Shown: positions 25,472-34,107 of the stretch, piece after piece
Position numbering within the stretch: position 1 is the stretch's first letter
Layout of the letters: the number at the start of each line of letters is the position of its first letter
DNA from: Micromonospora sp. MP36
Lineage (GTDB): Bacteria; Actinomycetota; Actinomycetes; Mycobacteriales; Micromonosporaceae
DNA length: 64,000 nucleotides
Reading direction: 5' to 3'
Assembly: GCF_008119785.1 (NCBI RefSeq)
Contig: NZ_VSFA01000037.1
Location: 1-64,000, forward strand
Made by a program: the position numbers and the translations under genes
Notes under the pieces: generated by a model
Seen by the model: only the letters and a program-made list of their open reading frames with translations
Database searches by the model: none
Told to the model about the DNA's origin: nothing

Positions 25472-28279
25472 CTAGATCTGAGCGAGCTGGTTGTGGGCCT
25501 CGCGTGCGATCTCCACTCGGTTGCGGACGTTGAGCTTTCTCAAAATGTGGGCTACGTGCGTCTCAACGGTGCGCCGCGACAGCACCAGTCGCTGGGCGAT
25601 CTCCGGATTGGACAATCCCTGCACCAGCTGGCGGGCCACCTCGCGCTCGGCCGGCGTCAGCGCCTCCCAACCCGTGGTGACCTTGCGGTGAGTCGATCGC
25701 GGTCCCCGGCGTACTCCAAACTGGCGCAGCCTTGACTCCAGCCGACGTAGGTCCGGCCAAGCGCCCAACTCCTGATAGATCGTCACGGCCCGAGCGAACG
25801 CGTCCCTGGCTTGCGACAGGTCGCCTCGATGCCCCAACCGGACAGCGGCCTCCTGCAGCGCGAACGCCACCCGTGGCAGCGCATGGATGCTGTCGAAATA
25901 CTCCGCCGCCGCCAGCAGTGGCTGCGGATCATCCGACACAAGTGCCTGGCAGACGTTTGCTGCCGCCGCAACCTGTGGCGCATCGCTGTTCTTGGCATCC
26001 AGGTCGGCGGCCCGGGCAGCCGCTGCGGCGAGATCGGTGCGGTCGGCGGCCAAGGCCAGCCGCACGAACTCCATCATTGTCTCCCAACGACTGTATTGGG
26101 TGCGCTGGGAGTACTGCTCCTCCAGCCACGGGACCATCAGCGCCACCGCCGCGGGGAGATCACCGTCGGCCTCAACCAACAGTGCCTGCGCCTCGATCAA
26201 CGGCTGGGCGTTCAGGCGCAGCACTCCGCTCGTGTACTGGACGTGCGCCACCGCGGCCAGGTGGGCCTCGGCCTCCTCTCGCTGCCCCCGCCGCGCATGG
26301 ATCAATGCCGCCGCCCCACGCACCCGCAACAGATGCTGAATGTGCCCGACGTCGCCCATTGCGTCCACGTACAAGAGCGACTGGTCCCAATCACCCGTGC
26401 ACAGGAACTGCTCGGCCGCGACAAGCTGCGTTTGAAGGACACGTGTGGTCGCACCAGCGCTCTCGGCGAGCGCCGACGTGGCCGACAGCGCCGTGGCGAA
26501 CTCCTCGTACTGGTGAAGGTTGGCGAGCAGCGCCACCCGGTTGACCATGAGGAGAAGCCGAACATCCATTGACTCCATGTCGCCCCCGACAACCACGGAA
26601 AGACCGCGCTCGGCGAGCTCCAGCGCCTCGCTGTAGCCGGCCGCGTCAACCATCAGGGCCACCAACGCCCACCCGACCGAGACTGGGTCGTCGCAGGCCT
26701 GTCCCTCGCTGATCGCCAGCTGGGCATGGACCCTTCCGTCCTCCCGGTTGTCGCTGAAGAGAAGATCGGAGGCGAGCAGGGCGCGTAGTCGGCTGCGCCA
26801 CGGCGGCACCAGTTCAGGTCGATCTAGCACCTCCGAGATGAGGGACCAGTCCCGCTCGGATTGACCGGACATACCGAATCCTCGGGCCAGGTTCCACGCC
26901 ACTTCACCGACAAGGGCCGGGTCCGACACGGTTCGAAGGGTCTCCGTGCCCAGAGCCACGAGGTCGTCTAGACGATGCTGCAACCGGAGCACGGTGGTAA
27001 GCCGGGCGAGGTAGGCATCACGCCGTGGGTCACCCGGGTCAACAGCCGTCAGCGCTCGCTGGAGGAGCTCCGCGGCGATGAGGGGTGCCGCGTACAATGC
27101 GGCCGCGGGCAGGTCGGCCAGCCAATCCAGCATCCATCCCTCGGGCCTTTCCGACGTGGCCAGGAGGTGTCTCGCGACCCGATCCCATGGGGCGCCCGCT
27201 TCCGCGAGGGCTTTGGCCGCATGGCCGTGCATGCCGTCGCGAACCGCCGCCGGCGTTTCGTTCTTCAGCACCTCGGCTATGAGCGGATGACGAAACGACA
27301 GCCCGGCGTCGGAGTCGGAGAGCACGCCAGCCTCCACGGCTTCGCTCACCGCGTCGACGAGGGTGGGGACGGGGCGGCTCGACACCAACGCGAGGTCGTT
27401 CATCGAGAAATGGGTTCCGAGTAGGGCACCGCTGCGCAAGATTGCTCGCGTCGGCCGGGGAAGGAAGTCTAGTCTCCGGCTGATGGCGGCCGCCACCGAC
27501 GCCGGCGGCTCGCCCTTCGGCGAGTCGAGCTCAGCGACATCGCGGGACACATGCACCTGCCCGTCCCGAACGAGGGCATTAAGCATCTCCCGCACATACA
27601 AGGGGTTCCCCCCAGCCTTGGCCAGCGCCTCGGTCAATTCCGGGCCCGGCGACGCGGACAGCAGCGAGTTGACCATCGTGGTCACGTCAGGTGGCGCCAG
27701 CTCGCCAAGTCGGATCAACGGCGCGGCCAGCCGATCGATCACGATCTCACGTAGGCGGTCTACCTCCTCGCGCCGGGGAACGGGGCGGCACGCGCTGATA
27801 AGCACGAGGGGCGCTTGACTCGCGATGCTCGTCAATCTGTGCCACACCCCGAGGCTGGCGGCATCGGCCCATTGCAGATCGTCGATGGCAAGCACCACCG
27901 GTGCGTGAGCGGCCTCACGGTCGATCAACGCGAGTACTCGCTCGCTCGCTGCCAGCACCGCGTCTGTCCCGGAGCCGCGCCCTGCCAACAGCTCCGCGAT
28001 CTCCGACCGATACTCGTCCACCGTGTGCCCACCGAGGTCAAGACACTCTGCTATCACCTGCAGCGCAAACATTTGGGTCAGGCTGTCGGCCGTCCCATGG
28101 AAGACGCGCATGCCGAGGAAACGCGCATGCGCGAGTCCGGCGTTGAGCACTGCGGATTTGCCGATCCCGGGCTCGCCTTCGATCCACACCCCTCCGCCGC
28201 GGCCCTCGGCAGCGTCGAGGACGATACCGCGCAGAACATCGAGCTCCGCCCCGCGCCCGATGACCTCATCGCCACTCAT
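25472..28279 (-). CDS. LAL-family (large ATP-binding LuxR) transcriptional regulator
   Basis: 935 residues from ATG 28279 (MSGDEVIGRGAELDVLRGIV), where family homology begins. Walker A is GEPGIGKSAV at 35-44 and Walker B is VVLAIDDLQWADAASLGVWH. The middle is a long helical TPR-like region. The C-terminal LuxR helix-turn-helix is LTPAEREVARQLVQGLSNPE then LSRRTVETHVAHILRKLNVR. It is an ATP-dependent activator, intact, unlike its decayed relative at 8814-11120. It stands alone, with no obvious target adjacent. Confidence 0.9.
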   Translation of the reverse strand: MSGDEVIGRGAELDVLRGIVLDAAEGRGGGVWIEGEPGIGKSAVLNAGLAHARFLGMRVFHGTADSLTQMFALQVIAECLDLGGHTVDEYRSEIAELLAGRGSGTDAVLAASERVLALIDREAAHAPVVLAIDDLQWADAASLGVWHRLTSIASQAPLVLISACRPVPRREEVDRLREIVIDRLAAPLIRLGELAPPDVTTMVNSLLSASPGPELTEALAKAGGNPLYVREMLNALVRDGQVHVSRDVAELDSPKGEPPASVAAAISRRLDFLPRPTRAILRSGALLGTHFSMNDLALVSSRPVPTLVDAVSEAVEAGVLSDSDAGLSFRHPLIAEVLKNETPAAVRDGMHGHAAKALAEAGAPWDRVARHLLATSERPEGWMLDWLADLPAAALYAAPLIAAELLQRALTAVDPGDPRRDAYLARLTTVLRLQHRLDDLVALGTETLRTVSDPALVGEVAWNLARGFGMSGQSERDWSLISEVLDRPELVPPWRSRLRALLASDLLFSDNREDGRVHAQLAISEGQACDDPVSVGWALVALMVDAAGYSEALELAERGLSVVVGGDMESMDVRLLLMVNRVALLANLHQYEEFATALSATSALAESAGATTRVLQTQLVAAEQFLCTGDWDQSLLYVDAMGDVGHIQHLLRVRGAAALIHARRGQREEAEAHLAAVAHVQYTSGVLRLNAQPLIEAQALLVEADGDLPAAVALMVPWLEEQYSQRTQYSRWETMMEFVRLALAADRTDLAAAAARAADLDAKNSDAPQVAAAANVCQALVSDDPQPLLAAAEYFDSIHALPRVAFALQEAAVRLGHRGDLSQARDAFARAVTIYQELGAWPDLRRLESRLRQFGVRRGPRSTHRKVTTGWEALTPAEREVARQLVQGLSNPEIAQRLVLSRRTVETHVAHILRKLNVRNRVEIAREAHNQLAQI

Positions 28280-28933
28280 CACGGCATCGTACGCAAAGCG
28301 GCTATGGGCAGCCATCCGCCACCGGCGCAGTTGTAGGCGGTATCCGGCCGGACACGAACATGCCACCGTTCAAAACCCGAACCTCTCGCTCACTGGTCCT
28401 GGTCGACCCCGCCACTGCCCACCCCAGGCGCTATCGGGCCGGGCGGTCTGTGCAGGCAGCGGTTCCACGCGGCGGCCATGGTCGACCAGCGTACCCACAG
28501 CTTGGGAGCGGGCGAGCCGGGCTGGGATGTTGATCAGGCGGGCACTTCACGTGCCAGAACGGGCTGATCAAGCTCTTGCGCCGCGCGGTCGCCCGGTTCA
28601 CCGACCGAGACGTCACCGTTGAGCGTGTGCTGACCGACATTCAAGCTTGGTGGCGCTCTCAGGGTCCCTGGATCGTCCGGCCGGCGGTGTGAGGATCTTG
28701 GGGTCCGGCACCCGCTCGTCGTCGTTGCTAGACCGATCGGAGCGCGACGCGACTCCTTGCCTGTTGACCACGTTGACGAGCGGGGCCACTGCCGGAGGAT
28801 GGCCGGCCTGTTAGGAACCTGATGACCACTCCCGGCGGGTGGATCTCTGTTAGTGAATGTCTGGTGCAGGTCGTCCTCGGTCGGCAGCTGGCAGCTCGGA
28901 TGCCGAATCAGCCGGTCGATCGAGAGAGGTGTC
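28280..28933. other. Gene-poor stretch with a C-terminal gene fragment
   Basis: About 650 bases. Near 28560-28692 the plus strand reads CQNGLIKLLRRAVARFTDRD then VTVERVLTDIQAWWRSQGPW and stops, which looks like the C-terminus of a real protein, but an in-frame stop lies just upstream and there is no start. It is probably transposon debris. Nothing else is supported. Confidence 0.4.
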
Positions 28934-29208
28934 GTGGTGCCAGTTCGCTTGAGGATCGATATCGCGTGCCGAGCCGCGCATCAGGCGAGCCTGGCCGATG
29001 AACAGGGGCGATTCGTCTGGGCTGGTCGCCGGTTCCGCACCACACCATCGGATCTAGCCCGGTTGTGGGCGATGCTGCCGGCCGGCACCGACCCGGCCGA
29101 CGTGCTGGTGGTGATGGAGCCGACCCGTAACGCGTGGGTGCCGTTAGCCGCGTGGTTCCGCCGTCGCGGCGCCCGGGTCGTGCTGGTGCCGCCGGAGCGG
29201 TCGGCAGA
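28934..29208 (+). pseudogene. IS110-family transposase, N-terminal fragment
   Basis: From GTG 28934 the plus strand reads VVPVRLRIDIACRAAHQASL then ADEQGRFVWAGRRFRTTPSD and DPADVLVVMEPTRNAWVPLA, the RuvC-like DEDD start of IS110 transposases (first Asp in RIDIA and acidic MEPT). At PPERSAD (29208) the family sequence ends and the 212-bp repeat begins. The remaining 250 or more residues, including the serine domain, are missing. Confidence 0.7.
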
Positions 29209-29209
29209 C

Positions 29210-29421
29210 CGAGCGAGAGGAGACGCCGATGGTGCGAACACCAGAGCGCAACAACCATCGACCGCGCAGGTGAGGAAGCTGCGGCCTGCCGCGCGCCGAG
29301 CTTCATGGACGTGGGACAGGTATCGATGGGTCGCCGCACAAACCCGTCCTCGGCCGGCACGCGTGGATTCGACATCACCGAACGACGAACGCGCCCGCCG
29401 GCCGCTCTGAACCTCGGCGGA
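29210..29421 (+). repeat. 212-bp repeated sequence, copy 2
   Basis: Second copy of the sequence at 24227-24438, same orientation. It begins exactly where the IS110 transposase is cut, so the repeat or a larger piece carrying it replaced the rest of that gene. Differences between copies are scattered and include compensating single-base gaps. The following 29422-29693 has no supported gene. Confidence 0.75.
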
Positions 29422-29693
29422 AGGACCGTCGAGACCGCGCCGTCGTGATCACCCGTTGACGCCGCCACCACCCGGTGCCCGCCACGCAGCAGGTACCGGG
29501 GGTGGCCTCGTCTCAGGTCGCTCCGTCTTCTTTCCCACATCGGCCATCGCTCCCAGCGCGCCATGTTCGTCGCCTGCTGCCCGCCCCGGTAGAGCTGCGG
29601 GCCGCATCAGCGGTCGCGGGAGTTGATGCCTCGACGCGCAGTTCGCCTCGCAGCCAGTCTTGGTGCGCGTCTCGGCCTCCAGCGCCTCCGCCG

Positions 29694-31406
29694 TCAGGTC
29701 TCGAGGTCTACGTACAGGGGCTGCAGCGAGCCGGTCAGGAAGTCCTCCCGCATGCGGCGGCGCTGGATCTTGCCGCTGCTGGTGCGCAGCACGTGACCCG
29801 GGCGGACGAAGACCACGTTCGGCACCCGCACCCCCAGCCGGACGCTGAGCACCGACTTCGCCGTGCGTGCGTACGCGCGCAGGTCGGTCTCGGAGAGCCC
29901 GCGCGAGCGAATCTCCTGGACCAGCACGATGGCCTCGCCCTGGCGGCCCGGCACCGAGAAGACGCAGGTGGGCAGCGCGGCGAAGATCGGGTCGACGTCA
30001 CCGGCCTCGCGCTCGATGTCGTGCGGGTAGAGGTTGCGGCCGTTGATGATGAGCATCTCCTTGCGCCGCCCGGTGATGTAGAGCTCGCCGCCGTCGAAAC
30101 AGCCCAGGTCGCCGGTGCGCAGGAACGGCCCGTCGCCGTCGGCCGTGTGCGCGCCGAATGTCTCCTTGGTCTCGGCCGGGCGGTTCCAGTAGCCGCGGGC
30201 CACGCTGCCGCCGCGGATCCACACCTCGCCGATCTGCCGATCGGGCAGCGGGTGGCGGGTCTGCGGGTGCACGATCCGCACGTCCAGGTCGCGGACCACG
30301 CCGCTGCTCACCAGCTTCACCGACGGCGCGTCGCCGCTCACCGGGGCGAGCCGGTCGCGGGCCAGTTCCTCCGGGTCGACGCCGAGCACGACGGGTGGGA
30401 TCTGGTGCCGGGTGCCGGAGACGTAGAGCGTCGCCTCGGCCAGGCCGTACCCGGGCAGCAGCGCCTCCGGGCGGAGGCCGGCTGGGGCGAAACGCTCGGC
30501 GAAGCGGGCCAGCGTGTTGGCGTCGATTGGCTCGGCGCCGTTGCACGCGTAGCGCCACGCGGCCAGGTCGAGCCGGGCCAGCTGCTCGTCGGTGACGTGC
30601 CGGGTGGCCAGGTCGTACGCGAAGTTGGGCGCGCAGCTGACCGTCGCGCGGTGCCGGTCGAGCAACTCCAGCCACAGAAACGGCCGCTTCAGGAAGTCCA
30701 TCGCCGGGAAGAGCACCGCTGTCGCGCCGAGGTAAATCGGTGTGAGCAGCATGGCGATGAGCCCCATGTCGTGGTACACGGGAAGCCAGCTGCAGAAGAC
30801 ATCCTCCGGGCCCCAGCCGTGGCTGCGGCGCATGAGCTCGATGTTGTCGGCGAGGTTGTCGTGTCCGACCATCACGCCCTTCGGCTCGCTGGTGGAGCCG
30901 GACGTGTACTGGAGGAACGCGATCTCGGCCGGCGGTGGCGGCACCCAGTCGGAGGCGGACGCGGCGAACTCCTCGGCCGTTCCGCAGACGATGTGGCCGA
31001 GGTCCGACTGTTTGAGCCACTCGGCGACTGCGTCCCGGCCCTCCGGGTCGGCGAGCGCCACCGCGGCGCCGCTGTCCCGGGCCACCCCAGCGCTGCGCTG
31101 TACCTGGTGGCGGTGGCCGGTCGGCGGTGGCACCGGCACCGGCACGAGCCCGGCGTAGAGGCAGCCGAGGAAGCTGGTGACGAACGACAGCCCGGGCGCG
31201 TGGGCGAGCAGGACCCGGGTGCCGCGCGGCCACCCGCGCAGCCCCACGGCCACCGCCCGGACCGTGCGGTCCAACTCGTCGTACGTAAGGGTGGAACCCT
31301 GTGGCTGGCCGCCGGAGACGGTGCTGTGGAAGCGGACCGCCGCGTAGTGCGGCCGACGCGCGGCGTGCTCACGGATGCGCGCGACGAGGGCGGGCACCTC
31401 GGACAT
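29694..31406 (-). CDS. Fatty acyl-AMP ligase (FAAL)
   Basis: 570 residues from ATG 31406, preceded by GGGGGAGG; ATG 31430 (ATGA overlap with the upstream stop) is an alternative. Adenylation motifs are FLQYTSGSTSEPKGVMVGH, LLPGYGLAEATLYVSGTRHQ, LRTGDLGCFDGGELYITGRR and the C-terminal lysine in RTSSGKIQRRRMR. The GRRKEMLIINGRNLYPHDIE segment is typical of FadD-like FAALs that form acyl-adenylate and hand the acyl group to a carrier protein. It is the last gene of the polyketide operon and would load a starter acid or move the finished acyl chain onto a carrier for the NRPS. Confidence 0.85.
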   Translation of the reverse strand: MSEVPALVARIREHAARRPHYAAVRFHSTVSGGQPQGSTLTYDELDRTVRAVAVGLRGWPRGTRVLLAHAPGLSFVTSFLGCLYAGLVPVPVPPPTGHRHQVQRSAGVARDSGAAVALADPEGRDAVAEWLKQSDLGHIVCGTAEEFAASASDWVPPPPAEIAFLQYTSGSTSEPKGVMVGHDNLADNIELMRRSHGWGPEDVFCSWLPVYHDMGLIAMLLTPIYLGATAVLFPAMDFLKRPFLWLELLDRHRATVSCAPNFAYDLATRHVTDEQLARLDLAAWRYACNGAEPIDANTLARFAERFAPAGLRPEALLPGYGLAEATLYVSGTRHQIPPVVLGVDPEELARDRLAPVSGDAPSVKLVSSGVVRDLDVRIVHPQTRHPLPDRQIGEVWIRGGSVARGYWNRPAETKETFGAHTADGDGPFLRTGDLGCFDGGELYITGRRKEMLIINGRNLYPHDIEREAGDVDPIFAALPTCVFSVPGRQGEAIVLVQEIRSRGLSETDLRAYARTAKSVLSVRLGVRVPNVVFVRPGHVLRTSSGKIQRRRMREDFLTGSLQPLYVDLET

Positions 31407-31426
31407 CAGCGCCGGTCCTCCCCCGC

Positions 31427-32140
31427 TCATCCGCATCCGCCGGCGTGACCGCCGTCGGTGGCGACCAGCTCGGACTCAGGCACGGTGAGCGCCTCGACGA
31501 GCGGCGGCTCCTCGATCGGCTCGTCGGCGGCGCGCACCGCGTCCGCGAACGCGGGCAGCCGGTCGACGCCCCAGTACTTGTCGTAGCCGCGGACGAAGAA
31601 CGGCACACCGAACACGCCGTCGCGGTAGATGGACAGCAGCGCCGCCACGCCCTCCGCCCGCACGCTCGGGTCGTCGACCGCGCCGCGGACGGCGGCCGGG
31701 TCCAGCCCGAGGGAGACCGCGATGTCGCTGATGGTCTCCTGGTCGCAGATGTCGCGGCCGTCCTGCCACCGGGCCCGCAGCGCGGCCGCGATGAACTCGG
31801 CGCCGCGGTCCTGCCGCCGGGCCACCAGGTATGCCAGGTGCGGCACCTCCCACCACGGCGACCGGTCCACCGGCCAGGTGAACAGCAGGCCCCGCTCTCG
31901 GGCCAGGCGCCGCGCGTCCTGCAGGACGTAGAGGTGCTTGGCGCGGGACATCGGGGTGTACACGAACTGGCCGCCGGCTTCGGCGAGAAGCCGGAGGCTC
32001 AGCTCGTCCGGCTCCCAGAACGGGATCCACTCCAGGCGATCACCCAACGCGCGGTACCGGGTCCGCAGGTCGTGGTAAGCCAGCCAGGAGTAGGGGCTGC
32101 GCAACGAGAAGTAGAATCGCAGCGCGGGTCGGGTCGCCAT
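31427..32140 (-). CDS. HCCA-isomerase-like protein (DsbA/kappa-GST fold)
   Basis: 237 residues from ATG 32140 (MATRPALRFYFSLRSPYSWL). The SPYSW motif places serine where DsbA has its first cysteine, as in 2-hydroxychromene-2-carboxylate isomerases. The C-terminal part GVFGVPFFVRGYDKYWGVDR has the cis-proline loop. Family members bind glutathione and isomerise double bonds. In highly reducing type II PKS clusters for cinnamoyl-lipid peptides, similar isomerases are thought to set a cis double bond in the polyene before ring closure; a similar role here is inference. The stop overlaps a FAAL start. Confidence 0.75.
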   Translation of the reverse strand: MATRPALRFYFSLRSPYSWLAYHDLRTRYRALGDRLEWIPFWEPDELSLRLLAEAGGQFVYTPMSRAKHLYVLQDARRLARERGLLFTWPVDRSPWWEVPHLAYLVARRQDRGAEFIAAALRARWQDGRDICDQETISDIAVSLGLDPAAVRGAVDDPSVRAEGVAALLSIYRDGVFGVPFFVRGYDKYWGVDRLPAFADAVRAADEPIEEPPLVEALTVPESELVATDGGHAGGCG

Positions 32141-32184
32141 GTCCGGTCTCCGGTCTTGTCGGGACTGTACGCGGGCCGGCCGCC

Positions 32185-32931
32185 TCAGATGGCGAGGCCG
32201 CCGTCGATCTGGAACACCTGGCCGGTGATGAAGGCCGCCTCGTCGGACGCGAGGTACGCGACGAGGCCGGCTACCTCCTCCGCCGTGCCGAAGCGGCGCA
32301 ACGAGGTCCGGGCCAGCATCTCGCCGACGAGCTTTTCCGGCAGGCCGGAGGTCATGTCGGTGCTGATGAAGCCGGGCGCCACCACGTTCGCACGTATCCC
32401 GTGGCGGCCGACCTCCTTCGCCAGCGCCTTGGTGAAGCCGATGATGCCGGCCTTCGACGCGGCGTAGTTGGTCTGCGCGGCGTTGCCGGCGGTCCCCGCC
32501 ACCGACGACAGCGTGATCACCGAGCCACGGCGCCGCTTCATCATGTCGAACACCACCGCCCGGCATACCTGGAACGTGCCGTCCAGGTTGGTGCTCATGA
32601 CGTCCGACCACTCGTCGTCGGTCATCAGCGCCAGCGGCCGGTCCCGGGTGATGCCGGCCGCCGTGACGGCGACCGTGACGGGGCCGACCGCTTCCTCGGC
32701 GGCCTCGACGAAGCCGCGCACGGCGTCGCGGTCGGCCACGTTCACCTTGCGGGCGAACACCTCGACGCCGTGCTCGCGGGCCTCCTTGGCGACCAGCTCC
32801 GCCGAGTCCGCGTCGGACCGGTAGCAGAACGCCACGCGGAAGCCGTCGCGAGCGAGGCGTAACACGATCGACCGGCCGATGCCGCGCGAGCCGCCGGTGA
32901 CGAGCGCGACGGGTGTGTCAGACGCCGGCAC
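32185..32931 (-). CDS. 3-oxoacyl-ACP reductase (FabG-type ketoreductase)
   Basis: 248 residues from GTG 32931, with GAGGAGG just upstream; it overlaps the dehydratase gene by 14 bases. The SDR cofactor motif is LVTGGSRGIGRSIVLRLARD, the catalytic set is VITLSSVAGTAGNAAQTNYA then ASKAGIIGFTKALAKE (Ser, Tyr, Lys), and the C-terminus is FITGQVFQIDGGLAI. It should reduce the beta-keto group on the carrier protein with NADPH after each condensation. It is the only clear ketoreductase of the PKS operon, so it must serve every cycle. Confidence 0.9.
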   Translation of the reverse strand: MPASDTPVALVTGGSRGIGRSIVLRLARDGFRVAFCYRSDADSAELVAKEAREHGVEVFARKVNVADRDAVRGFVEAAEEAVGPVTVAVTAAGITRDRPLALMTDDEWSDVMSTNLDGTFQVCRAVVFDMMKRRRGSVITLSSVAGTAGNAAQTNYAASKAGIIGFTKALAKEVGRHGIRANVVAPGFISTDMTSGLPEKLVGEMLARTSLRRFGTAEEVAGLVAYLASDEAAFITGQVFQIDGGLAI

Positions 32932-33430
32932 GCTGGGCCTCCTCGGTGCGGCTCTCAGGCCCGGCCAGCAGGCTGATGTCGCGCAGCGCCAGCACGAAGT
33001 GGTTGACCTCGAGGATCGGCTCGCCGCCGCAGAGCGTACGGCCGGCGAGGATCGAGGTGTCGCCAATCGCCTTGACGATCTCGACCTGGTGCTCGACCAT
33101 GCTGCCCGGAAACACCGGCGCGTGCACGCGGATGTCGTTGATCGCGCCGGCCAGCTCCACCTTGCCGGCAAGGACGTCGGGGTTGGGCGTCTCCCAGACG
33201 GCCAGCAGCACGGCTGCCTGCGCCCAGGACTCGATGAGCAACGGCACCGGGTACGCGTACGCCGACTCCGGCGCGTCCTGTGCGACGTCGGCGTACGCGG
33301 GCTCGGCGCCGGTCACGGCCTTGAGCGCGCGCAGCCGTTCCCCCGGTACCACCTCGACCACCCGGTCCACGAGCAGGATCGGGAACCGGTGTGGGATGGT
33401 CTGCTTGATGCGTCGCTGTCCGATGTTCAC
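32918..33430 (-). CDS. FabZ-like dehydratase subunit lacking the catalytic histidine
   Basis: 170 residues from GTG 33430 (GTGA overlap, GGAGG upstream). The N-terminus IKQTIPHRFPILLVDRVVEV is that of FabA/FabZ hotdog dehydratases. Where FabZ has GHFPGxPxxPG, this protein has SAYAYPVPLLIESWAQAAVL: the histidine is missing and the acidic residue remains (Glu67). The neighbouring 133-residue subunit keeps both. The two probably form a heteromeric dehydratase that removes water from beta-hydroxyacyl-ACP to build the polyene. Confidence 0.75.
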   Translation of the reverse strand: MNIGQRRIKQTIPHRFPILLVDRVVEVVPGERLRALKAVTGAEPAYADVAQDAPESAYAYPVPLLIESWAQAAVLLAVWETPNPDVLAGKVELAGAINDIRVHAPVFPGSMVEHQVEIVKAIGDTSILAGRTLCGGEPILEVNHFVLALRDISLLAGPESRTEEAQRAGV

Positions 33431-33828
33431 GTCCGCACCTCCGTGTCGTGGCGCAGGCGGATGTCCGCGACGGCCCCGTCGGCCGTACGCAGGCTGGCGC
33501 TGCTGCGCAGTGCTCTGTCCGCTCGGGACAGGTTGATTTCGATCTCGACGGTGTCGCCGCCATACACGGGGCGCAGGAAGCGGCACCGCTCGACTACCAG
33601 GAGCGTGGCCGGCGCGCCATCGAGCCAGAGCCGCATGGCCTGGTCGACGAATTCGACGAGGTAGACGCCGGGCAGCACCGGGAAGCCCGGGTAGTGCCCG
33701 GCGAACACCGGGTCGCCCGCGTCCACGGCCACCTCGGCGCGGACCGGCTCGACCCCGGCGGGCGAGGTGAGCCGGACCGCCATCCGGGTGGGCGTGGCGC
33801 GCTCGGTGGCGGCCGCCCCGGACGTCAC
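33427..33828 (-). CDS. FabZ-like dehydratase subunit with His and Glu
   Basis: 133 residues from GTG 33828 (GTGA overlap with the carrier-protein stop). The hotdog catalytic helix reads FAGHYPGFPVLPGVYLVEFV, with His45 and Glu59 in the FabZ positions, followed by LLVVERCRFLRPVYGGDTVE. Length is typical for FabZ. It should be the catalytic subunit dehydrating beta-hydroxyacyl-ACP. It is followed, with overlap, by the second subunit that lacks the histidine. Confidence 0.8.
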   Translation of the reverse strand: MTSGAAATERATPTRMAVRLTSPAGVEPVRAEVAVDAGDPVFAGHYPGFPVLPGVYLVEFVDQAMRLWLDGAPATLLVVERCRFLRPVYGGDTVEIEINLSRADRALRSSASLRTADGAVADIRLRHDTEVRT

Positions 33829-34103
33829 GGCGAAACCCGGTCGGCCAGCTTCGCCGACAGCAGCTCGTACGCGTCGTCCAGCGACTTGAGCGCGACGGTC
33901 TCCTTCTCGCCGAGCTTGACCTGGTAGGTCTGCTCCAGCTGGACCGCGATCTCCAGCGCCATCAACGAGTCGACCTCGAGCTCGTCGACGAAGTGCGCGG
34001 TGTCGGTCACTTCGGCGACGTCCACGTCGAGGATCTGCGCGAGCAGCGCCCGCAGCTCCTCCTTGTCTAGCGGCCGGGTCGGGGTGGAAAGCTGTTCGGT
34101 CAC
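33825..34103 (-). CDS. Acyl carrier protein of the type II PKS
   Basis: 92 residues from GTG 34103. The phosphopantetheine site is VDELEVDSLMALEIAVQLEQ with the modified serine in DSL. The acidic four-helix pattern (ELRALLAQILDVDVAEVTDT) is typical. It is one of two carrier proteins in the operon and sits between a ketosynthase-like gene and the dehydratase pair, so it is a good candidate for carrying the growing chain. Confidence 0.9.
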   Translation of the reverse strand: MTEQLSTPTRPLDKEELRALLAQILDVDVAEVTDTAHFVDELEVDSLMALEIAVQLEQTYQVKLGEKETVALKSLDDAYELLSAKLADRVSP

Positions 34104-34107
34104 GAGT

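Noticed and set aside
29475..31448. Long plus-strand open frame of 657 codons
   Set aside because: It lies antisense to the FAAL gene and has the Ala/Arg/Gly-rich composition of a shadow frame in GC-rich DNA. The same holds for 15949-18240, 40104-42065, 51732-54290 and 55216-57636 on the plus strand.
31427..32140. Thiol-disulfide oxidoreductase (DsbA) activity
   Set aside because: The CxxC motif is absent; the N-terminal motif is SPYSW as in HCCA isomerases.
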